DNA from: DASQDT01 sp036380435 | GTDB taxonomy: Bacteria > Acidobacteriota > Blastocatellia > Pyrinomonadales > Pyrinomonadaceae | Reading direction: 5' to 3' | Length of the DNA stretch: 11,540 bases | NCBI GenBank assembly: GCA_036380435.1 | Contig: DASVES010000245.1 | Coordinates: forward strand, 1 to 11,540 | Shown: piece after piece, positions 6,060 through 11,540 of the stretch | How positions within the stretch are numbered: position 1 is the first letter of the stretch | Layout of the letters: every line of letters begins with the position of its first letter | Made by a program: the position numbers and the translations under genes | Notes under the pieces: model-generated | Database searches by the model: none | What the model was told of the DNA's origin: nothing | Seen by the model: only the letters and a program-made list of their open reading frames with translations

Positions 6060-6482
6060 TCATTCCTGAAAGGCCAGAGAGCTGGTCTCGCGGCGCTCGG
6101 GCAGGAGCATGCGGATGAGGTTGAAGAGGCGGTCGAAGTCGATGGGCTTGGTGAGATAGCCGCTGAAGCCGGCGTCGTGGGCGGCCTTGCGGAAGCCGTC
6201 GGTGTCGAAGGCGGTGAGCGCGATGACGGGGATGCGCTCGTTGCCCTCCTGCTCGCGGATGCGGCGCGTGGCTTCGAGGCCGTCGAGCTGCGGCATGGCG
6301 ATGTCCATGAGGATGAGGTCGGGGCCGGCAATCTTGGCCGAGGCCACGGCCTCCTCGCCGTTGCTGGCCGTCACCACGCGGTAGCCCTTGTCCTGCAACG
6401 CCAGACTCACCAGCACGAGGTTGTCATGCGAGTCGTCAACGACGAGGACGGTCTTGGTGCTGCGCGTGTTCTCTTCGGTCAT
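6060..6482 (-). CDS. Stand-alone response-regulator receiver (CheY-like)
   Basis: This 140-residue protein is a single receiver domain with no DNA-binding or enzymatic output domain. The acidic pocket is Asp16-Asp17 (VLVVDDS), the phosphoacceptor is Asp60 (DLILMD), the switch Thr is Thr90 (IALTA), and the conserved lysine is Lys112 in LTKPIDFDRL. All catalytic residues are present, so it should be phosphorylatable. Single-domain receivers pass phosphate to, or bind, partner proteins such as hybrid kinases, phosphotransferases or motility and regulatory targets. No histidine kinase is encoded in the window, so its partner is elsewhere. The ATG at 6482 lacks an obvious Shine-Dalgarno sequence. 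It lies 121 nt downstream of the peptidase stop and could be read from that transcript or from its own unseen promoter. The sequence starts MTEENTRSTK and is cytoplasmic. Confidence 0.93.
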   Translation of the reverse strand: MTEENTRSTKTVLVVDDSHDNLVLVSLALQDKGYRVVTASNGEEAVASAKIAGPDLILMDIAMPQLDGLEATRRIREQEGNERIPVIALTAFDTDGFRKAAHDAGFSGYLTKPIDFDRLFNLIRMLLPERRETSSLAFQE

Positions 6483-6603
6483 TTTCGGTCTATCTCTACA
6501 CCCGTTTTAGATGCTCGCGCAAGCTCAACGGGTTTGCAGCAAAGTTCGGGCACGCAGACGATTCACAAACTCACGGCGACGGGGCGCAGCGCGGCCGTCC
6601 CCT

Positions 6604-8055
6604 TTAGCGCGCGGGGCGCGGATAGCTGACGGGGCTGCGATGGCCCTCCGCGTCTACGGCGCGCACGCCGAAGAAGTAGTTGTCCTTCGACATCCCCTTC
6701 GCCGTGTGCGTGGTCGCGCGCCCGACCCACTGCGTGTGCGTCCAGACGGGCGAGGTCGTGTCGCGCCAGACGACTTCGTAGCCGGCGAGGTCTGCCTCTT
6801 TGTTCGCCTCCCACTGCAAGTCGGTGTCGCTGGAGAGCCGGCGCGTCGAGATGGCGGCCGACTTCGGGCGCGCGGGGGCGAGGGCGAGTTCGGCCAGTGC
6901 GGCGCAGTTGACACGCGCGACCTGCGCGACGTAAGCGAAATCGACGAACTCGGGCAGGTCGCCGTAGCGCACGCCTCCCTCGGTGCGGACGTTCTGGTGC
7001 TGGTGCGTGTAGTCCTCGTGCGGCTCGGTGAAGCGCACGGCCGCGTAGCCGCGCTCGAGGAATGGGATGTGGTCGCCGCCGCGCCCGTAGCGGTCGCGGC
7101 GATAGATCATCTGCACGCGGAAAGCCGGAAGATAACGCGCGGCAGTCTCTCGGACGAAGCGCGCGAGCTGGCGGGCGGGCGAATCGTTCTCGCCGCCGAC
7201 GCTGCGGCGCGTCGTGGCCTCCTGCTCCGACTCGTTCGACGGCACGCCCTCGGAGAAAACGCGCACCGTGGAGGGATCGCGCACGCCGTTGCCGCCCACG
7301 GTGTTGCCGACGATGTCGTTCGTGAACATCGCCTCGATGTCGGTGCCGTTCTTCTTCGCCTGCTCGGCATAATAGTTCGCGCCGACTAAGCCCTGCTCCT
7401 CGCCGGCGACGGCCATGAAGACTATCGTCGCGTCGAATTTTCGTTTCGACATCACGCGCGCCAGCTCCATGACGGCGGCCGTGCCCGAGGCGTCGTCGTT
7501 GGCGCCCGGCGCGTCGCATTCGCCGTCGGTCGGACTGGAGCACATCGAGTCGTAGTGCCCGCTGACGACGTAGACGCGGGCCGCGGACTCACCGCGCGTT
7601 CCGGGCAGCGTGGCGACGACGTTGGTGAGACGCGTCCGCGCGGCGATGCGCGGGAAGCGTCCCGGCTCCTGCTCGAAGGATTGCAGCTCGACCTTGAGAC
7701 GAGCGCCGGAGTCGCGGCCGTAGCGTTGCATCTCGGCGAAAATCCAGTCGCGCGCCGCGCCGATGCCGCGCGCCGGGTCGTCCTGGCGCGAGAGCGTGTT
7801 GCGTGTGCCGAAAGATACGAGCTTGCGGATGTTGGCCTCGATGCGCCCGGCGTCGATCTCACGGAGCATGGCGGCCACCGCGGGGTCGCGGCGCGCGGCG
7901 GGGCCGCGTGCATCGCCGCGTGCCGCCGCAGCCCGACGCCGCCCCCCGCCGCCTTGCGCGGCGGCCGGCGCCGCCGGAAAGAGTTGGCCGCAGAGGAATG
8001 CGATCAGTGCTGACGACAGGAGGACGCGGCGCGTGAGCTTGCGCGGCAGAGGCAT
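6604..8055 (-). CDS. Secreted M28-family metallopeptidase with C-terminal FN3-like domain
   Basis: From the ATG at 8055 the protein is 483 residues. This start is preferred over the in-frame ATG at 8163 because it is followed directly by a signal peptide (basic residues 1-10, core 11-32, AAAQ near 31-34), has AGGA 10 nt upstream, and the longer form would run through the divergent promoter. M28 peptidases are di-zinc aminopeptidases or carboxypeptidases. Matching residues are His167 (GHYD), Asp187 (NDDASG), catalytic Glu219 with ligand Glu220 (AGEEQG), Asp247 (TNDIVG) and His346 (EPHEDY). All five ligands and the catalytic base are present, so it is probably active. A Gly/Ala/Arg-rich linker (35-57) follows the signal. 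Residues about 405-483 look like a fibronectin type III module (LQWEANKEADLAGYEVVWR, later YFFGVRAVD). It should act outside the cytoplasm, probably in peptide scavenging. Confidence 0.92.
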   Translation of the reverse strand: MPLPRKLTRRVLLSSALIAFLCGQLFPAAPAAAQGGGGRRRAAAARGDARGPAARRDPAVAAMLREIDAGRIEANIRKLVSFGTRNTLSRQDDPARGIGAARDWIFAEMQRYGRDSGARLKVELQSFEQEPGRFPRIAARTRLTNVVATLPGTRGESAARVYVVSGHYDSMCSSPTDGECDAPGANDDASGTAAVMELARVMSKRKFDATIVFMAVAGEEQGLVGANYYAEQAKKNGTDIEAMFTNDIVGNTVGGNGVRDPSTVRVFSEGVPSNESEQEATTRRSVGGENDSPARQLARFVRETAARYLPAFRVQMIYRRDRYGRGGDHIPFLERGYAAVRFTEPHEDYTHQHQNVRTEGGVRYGDLPEFVDFAYVAQVARVNCAALAELALAPARPKSAAISTRRLSSDTDLQWEANKEADLAGYEVVWRDTTSPVWTHTQWVGRATTHTAKGMSKDNYFFGVRAVDAEGHRSPVSYPRPAR

Positions 8056-8107
8056 ACGGGCTGTTTCCTTTCTCACACGGGCGTGACGAACGGGGGCGAA
8101 CAAACTC

Positions 8108-8138
8108 TTGAATGACCGGGCACGGGAGCGAGTATAAT
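8108..8138 (+). promoter_or_regulatory. Probable promoter of the Ser/Thr kinase
   Basis: TTGAAT (8108-8113) and a perfect TATAAT (8133-8138) are 19 bp apart. A transcript starting near 8145 would have a leader of about 35 nt before the ATG at 8181. This also argues against the in-frame ATG at 8112, which lies upstream of the -10 box. Confidence 0.5.
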
Positions 8139-8152
8139 ATGCCGGCTCGCTC
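8126..8152. promoter_or_regulatory. Inverted repeat around the kinase -10 box (candidate operator)
   Basis: GAGCGAG (8126-8132) and CTCGCTC (8146-8152) are perfect 7-bp complements that flank the TATAAT, with 13 nt between them. On the opposite strand the same AT core reads TATACT (8136-8131), so it could also serve a promoter toward the peptidase. A dimeric regulator bound here could control both directions, but no regulator gene is nearby. In RNA it could only form a weak stem. Confidence 0.3.
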
Positions 8153-8180
8153 GCAAACTCCACAAGGGGACGCCCCCGAA

Positions 8181-10964
8181 ATGCCCATCACCCCCGGCAC
8201 CACACTAGGCCCTTACGAAATCCTCTCGCCGCTCGGCGCGGGTGGGATGGGCGAGGTCTACCGGGCGCGCGACACGCGGCTCGGGCGCGACGTGGCCCTC
8301 AAGGTTCTGCCCGCCGCCTTCGCATCCCACGAGGAGCGTCTGCGCCGCTTCGAGCAGGAGGCGGGCGCCGCCTCGGCCCTCAACCATCCGAACATCATCA
8401 CCGTCCACGAGATCGGACACGCCGACGCGACCTACTTCATCGCCACCGAGTTCATCGACGGCGAGACGCTGCGGCAACGCGCGTCGCGGGCGGGGCTTAC
8501 GCTGCGCGAGACGCTCGACGTCTCGATCCAGGCGGCCTCCGCGCTCGTCGCCGCGCACAAGGCCGGCATCGTCCACCGCGACATCAAGCCCGAGAACGTG
8601 ATGGTGCGCGAGGACGGCATCGTCAAGGTGCTCGACTTCGGGCTGGCGAAGCTGGGCGAGAGCGCCGACGGGTCGGGGCGTGCGGTGGACACGGAGGCCG
8701 AGACACGCGGGCTCGTCAACACCGCGCCCGGCGTCGTGCTGGGGACGGCCTATTACATGTCGCCCGAACAGGCGCGCGGTCAGGAGGTTGACGCGCGCAG
8801 CGACATCTTCTCGTTCGGCGCGGTCGTCTACGAGATGCTCACGGGACGCAGGCCGTTCGAGGGGAAGACCCGAAGCGACATCCTCGTCTCCGTCCTGCGC
8901 GACGAGCCAGCGCCCCTCGAAGCATACTTCCCCGGCCTCCCCCCGGAGTTGAGCCGCATCGTCTCGAAGGCGCTCAGGAAGGATCGCGAGGAGCGATACC
9001 AGACGAGCAAGGAGCTGCTGGTCGATCTGCGGAGCCTCAAGCAGGAGCTTGAGTTCGAGGCCAAGGCAGGCCGCCCGAACCTCCTCGACGAGGGCCGCCC
9101 CGCGGGCGCGGGCCGGAGGGGCGGCCCTCGCGGCGGCGCGACGAGCCGCGCCGCTCACTCGACGGCCGTCCCCCAACACGAGACGTTCCCCTCGACGATC
9201 AGCGAGCTGCTCATCAGCGAAGTCAAACAACATCGCAAGGGCGTCACGCTGACGGCAGTGCTCGTCGCGCTCGCGCTCGCCGCCGCTGGCTTCGGCCTCT
9301 ACCGGCTCATCCGGTCGGCGCGGCGGCCCGACTCCTTCCAGACGATGCGGCTCGCCAAGCTGACGCACGCGGGCAATGTCGTCGCCGGGCTGGTCGCCGT
9401 CTCGCCCGACGGCCGGCAAGTCGCCTACGTGACGCAGGACGAGGGGCAGCGGAGCCTCTGGGTCAGGCAGGTGGCGACCCCCGGCAACGTGCAGATCGTC
9501 GCGCCGTCCCCGGTCGAATACGGCGGGCTGACGTTCTCCCGCGACGCCGACTACGTCTACTACATCGCCGCCGAAAAGCAGGGCTTCGCCGCGCTCTACC
9601 GCGTGCCCGCGCTCGGCGGCGGCCCGCCGCGCAAGTTGATTGAGGGGATCGACGGCCCCATCACCTTCTCGCCCGACGGAAGTCGCCTGGCCTTCGTGCG
9701 AAGGAGAGTCGATCTGTTGGTCGCTAATGCTGATGGCACAGGGGCCGAGACGCTCGCCTCGCGCCCGCGCGGTGAAATCTGGTGGCAGCCCGCCTGGTCG
9801 CCTGACGGAAACAGCATCGCCTGCGGCGTCTACTCGCCGGCCGACAACCTCTGGCGGCTGGTCGAGGTCTCGGTGAAAGACGGGGCGCAGAAGCCGCTCT
9901 CGCCGAGGCCGTGGCAGACGTTGAACGGGATGGCGTGGCTGCCCGGAGGCGACGGGCTGTTGGTCAACGGGCGCGATCCCGAGACCCGGCAGCCGCAAAT
10001 CTGGCTCCTCGGCTATCCGGGCGGCGAGCCGCGTCGAGTGACCAACGACCTGTCGAGCTACTTCGGGTTGAGCCTGACGGCCGACGGGCGGACGCTGGCG
10101 AGCGTGCAGGGCGAGCGGCTGTCGAACATCTGGGTCGCGCCCGGCGGCGACGCCGATCTCGCACGCCGCGTCACCTTCGAGGTGGGCAGGGACGAGGGAC
10201 TGACCGGCCTCGCGTTGACGCCGGAGGGGCGCATCGTGTACGCCACGGGGGCCGGCGGCGCGCGCGACATCTGGATCGTCGATGAGGACGGACGCAACAA
10301 CCGACAACTGACCGCCGACTCTCGCGCCAACTACTCGCCGGCGGTCACGCCGGACGGGCGCCACGTCGTCTTCGTTTCCGACCGCGCGGGCCGCGATCAA
10401 ATCTGGCGCATGGACGCCGACGGCGGCAACCCCGTACAGTTGACCGACGGCCCCGGCGCGGCCGGCAGGCCCAACTGCTCGCCCGACGGCCGGTGGGTCG
10501 TCTATCAGGTCTTGCTTGAGAACAAAAACACCGTCTGGAAGGTGTCGATTGAGGGCGGGCCGCCCGTGCAACTCACCGACGTGGCATCGTTCAAGCCCAC
10601 GGTGTCGCCCGACGGGAGGTTCATCGTCTGCTCTTACGGCGGTGCTCAGGCCGGCTCGCCCATCAGGCTGGCCGTCATCCCCGCCGAGGGAGGGCCGCCC
10701 GTGCGGATCATCGACGCGCCGGCCGTCATCAGGTCAATCGTCTTCCGCTGGACGCCGGACGGCGACCGCATCGTCTACATCGACAGCCGCAACCGGGTTT
10801 ATAATCTGTGGGCGCAACCCCTCGACGGCGGCCCGCCCGTCCAGTTGACCGACTTCAAGTCCGACCAGATTTTCCAGTTCGACTGGTCGCGCGACGGCAA
10901 ACGTCTCGCCCTCGCCCGCGGCCACGACGGCTCCGACGTGGTGCTGATTAGCGACTTCAGGTAG
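8181..10964 (+). CDS. Transmembrane Ser/Thr protein kinase with TolB/PD40 propeller
   Basis: The chosen ATG at 8181 gives 927 residues. AAGGGG (8164-8169) precedes it, and kinase sequence begins at once (TTLGPYEILSPLGAGGMGEV). Residues 11-282 form a Hanks-type kinase: glycine loop GAGGMGEV (19-26), Lys41, helix-C candidate Glu60, catalytic HRDIKPEN (133-140) with Asp135, DFG 152-154, a long activation segment, and SPEQ at 194-197. All key residues are present, so it should be active. A Gly/Arg-rich linker (about 298-325) leads to one membrane helix (354-377). The C-terminal 390-927 carries repeated PD40/WD40-like blades: VSPDGRQVAYV (408), FSPDGSRLAFV (496), WSPDGNSIA (539), VTPDGRHVVFV (722), CSPDGRWVVY (766), VSPDGRFIV (808), WTPDGDRIVY (857). 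The propeller is probably the extracytoplasmic sensor. Substrate proteins and ligand are unknown. Confidence 0.95.
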   Translation: MPITPGTTLGPYEILSPLGAGGMGEVYRARDTRLGRDVALKVLPAAFASHEERLRRFEQEAGAASALNHPNIITVHEIGHADATYFIATEFIDGETLRQRASRAGLTLRETLDVSIQAASALVAAHKAGIVHRDIKPENVMVREDGIVKVLDFGLAKLGESADGSGRAVDTEAETRGLVNTAPGVVLGTAYYMSPEQARGQEVDARSDIFSFGAVVYEMLTGRRPFEGKTRSDILVSVLRDEPAPLEAYFPGLPPELSRIVSKALRKDREERYQTSKELLVDLRSLKQELEFEAKAGRPNLLDEGRPAGAGRRGGPRGGATSRAAHSTAVPQHETFPSTISELLISEVKQHRKGVTLTAVLVALALAAAGFGLYRLIRSARRPDSFQTMRLAKLTHAGNVVAGLVAVSPDGRQVAYVTQDEGQRSLWVRQVATPGNVQIVAPSPVEYGGLTFSRDADYVYYIAAEKQGFAALYRVPALGGGPPRKLIEGIDGPITFSPDGSRLAFVRRRVDLLVANADGTGAETLASRPRGEIWWQPAWSPDGNSIACGVYSPADNLWRLVEVSVKDGAQKPLSPRPWQTLNGMAWLPGGDGLLVNGRDPETRQPQIWLLGYPGGEPRRVTNDLSSYFGLSLTADGRTLASVQGERLSNIWVAPGGDADLARRVTFEVGRDEGLTGLALTPEGRIVYATGAGGARDIWIVDEDGRNNRQLTADSRANYSPAVTPDGRHVVFVSDRAGRDQIWRMDADGGNPVQLTDGPGAAGRPNCSPDGRWVVYQVLLENKNTVWKVSIEGGPPVQLTDVASFKPTVSPDGRFIVCSYGGAQAGSPIRLAVIPAEGGPPVRIIDAPAVIRSIVFRWTPDGDRIVYIDSRNRVYNLWAQPLDGGPPVQLTDFKSDQIFQFDWSRDGKRLALARGHDGSDVVLISDFR

Positions 10965-11046
10965 CGCGCGCCGGGGAGCTGCGTCTTTCCTCGTCCCGGC
11001 CCTCGCCAGCGTTCGTCGAACATACATGCGGCTTCATCTCGCACGG

Positions 11047-11073
11047 CGGGCCGCGGATTTAAGCGCCGGCCCG
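11047..11073 (+). other. GC-rich hairpin between kinase and small gene
   Basis: CGGGCCG (11047-11053) pairs with CGGCCCG (11067-11073), and two further pairs are possible after a one-base bulge. No T-run follows, so it is a poor terminator. It could be an mRNA structure between the kinase stop (10964) and the next start (11117). The remainder of this 152-nt gap shows no clear promoter. Confidence 0.25.
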
Positions 11074-11100
11074 TAAACACCACGTTCTTTCCTGCCCCTG

Positions 11101-11108
11101 AAAGGAGG
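11101..11108 (+). promoter_or_regulatory. Perfect Shine-Dalgarno of the small gene
   Basis: AAAGGAGG stands 8 nt before the ATG at 11117, the strongest ribosome-binding site in the window. It is the main support that the short downstream frame is a real, well-translated gene. Confidence 0.85.
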
Positions 11109-11116
11109 CCAAGACA

Positions 11117-11461
11117 ATGAGTAACGGAAAAAAATGCGACTCCGGAGGCGATTGCACCTTCGCCGTCCACCCCCCGGTGATAATCTGTCTACCGGGCGGC
11201 AGTGCGTGCGGGCTCGCGGTCATGGCAGAGGCCGAGATATCTCCTTTCCACGACCAGACGCTGGCCGACGCTACCCAACAGATCAAACAAGTGCTCGCGC
11301 GCATCCCCCCCGGCCCGGAGGGGAGCCACCTCTCGTTCCTCAGAACGCCCAGGGGCATCCTGCTCGCGTGGGCGCATCACCGCGCCGAGGCCCCGCCCGA
11401 CGCCGTGCCCGCGACCGCCGACGAAAAGACCCTCTCGAAGGCGCTCGGACTCAAGCACTGA
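11117..11461 (+). CDS. Small cysteine-containing protein, function unknown
   Basis: The 114-residue product is not recognised. The start is set by a perfect Shine-Dalgarno sequence. The N-terminal third holds four cysteines, Cys7, Cys13, Cys24 and Cys31 (spacing C-x5-C-x10-C-x6-C), with glycine-rich turns (DSGGD and LPGGS). They could bind metal or form disulfides, but the spacing matches no zinc motif I know. From about 43 onward there is an amphipathic segment (QTLADATQQIKQVLAR), then hydrophobic strand-like residues (LSFL, GILLAWAHH) and an Ala/Pro-rich tail ending SKALGLKH. There is no clear signal peptide. It follows the kinase in the same direction after 152 nt, so it may share its transcript or have an undetected promoter. 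A modified peptide precursor is conceivable, but no modifying enzyme is present in the window. Confidence 0.7.
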   Translation: MSNGKKCDSGGDCTFAVHPPVIICLPGGSACGLAVMAEAEISPFHDQTLADATQQIKQVLARIPPGPEGSHLSFLRTPRGILLAWAHHRAEAPPDAVPATADEKTLSKALGLKH

Positions 11462-11540
11462 CGCCCCGCCCGCGGCCGGCGATAGCCTCTGCGCCTCCGG
11501 CGATTGAGGCCCGCGGCCGAATTGCCGACAGGCGCCACAC

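Noticed and set aside
6500..6533. ACCCGTT/AACGGGT inverted pair upstream of the response regulator
   Set aside because: A 7-bp stem with a 20-nt loop, no T-run and no link to a recognisable -10 box is too weak to call a terminator or operator.
8205..10571. Long leftward open frame (788 codons) opposite the kinase
   Set aside because: Antisense shadow. Its translation is Arg/Asp/Val-rich without a domain, while the rightward frame has all kinase and propeller motifs.
11462..11540. Possible terminator after the small gene (GCCTC 11493-11497 with GAGGC 11506-11510)
   Set aside because: The stem is only 5 bp and no T-run follows. The repeated GCCCGCGGCC nearby reflects base composition.
1..11540. 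CRISPR array, tRNA, rRNA, insertion sequence, toxin-antitoxin or phage-defence module
   Set aside because: No spaced direct repeats, cloverleaf sequence, transposase motif, or defence-gene domain was seen in either strand.

Overview
The window is GC-rich and looks like a chromosomal segment of an Acidobacteriota-type bacterium, possibly from the Blastocatellia. This is inferred from gene content: a large Ser/Thr kinase with a C-terminal TolB/PD40 propeller, a DUF1800-DUF1501 pair, an M28 peptidase and a DinB-like protein, plus GC-rich palindromes between genes. No rRNA, tRNA, CRISPR, transposase or prophage gene was seen. No marker gene fixes the taxonomy.

Layout. Positions 1-192 hold no confident gene. 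Leftward genes then run from about 8055 down to 334. In transcription order they are a secreted M28 metallopeptidase (8055-6604), a stand-alone response-regulator receiver (6482-6060), a DUF1800 protein (5816-3702), a DUF1501 protein (3601-2321), a secreted alpha/beta-hydrolase (2136-1378), a four-helix membrane protein with a GTG start (1306-893), and a DinB-like protein (861-334). A rho-independent terminator at 2298-2258 closes the DUF1800-DUF1501 unit. A separate -10 box at 2232-2227 then starts the hydrolase, membrane protein and DinB unit. Going right, a transmembrane Ser/Thr kinase (8181-10964) is divergent from the peptidase. It is followed by a small cysteine-containing protein (11117-11461) with a perfect Shine-Dalgarno sequence.

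How the genes fit together. Most products are exported or in the membrane. The peptidase and hydrolase carry Sec-type signals, DUF1501 a Tat signal and DUF1800 a Sec-type signal, and the kinase has one central membrane helix with an outward-facing propeller. DUF1800 and DUF1501 are a known recurrent pair of unknown function. The rest looks like ordinary housekeeping and signalling content, not one pathway.

The most distinctive material is between the genes. Three palindromes of different sequence sit at ends of leftward genes: a 42-bp near-perfect hairpin (193-290), a 26-bp palindrome built of 7-bp GTGATRA units (3619-3694), and a 29-bp REP/BIME-like inverted pair (5948-6040). There is also a predicted hairpin at the very 5' end of the hydrolase mRNA. 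I did not find a clear new multi-gene system.
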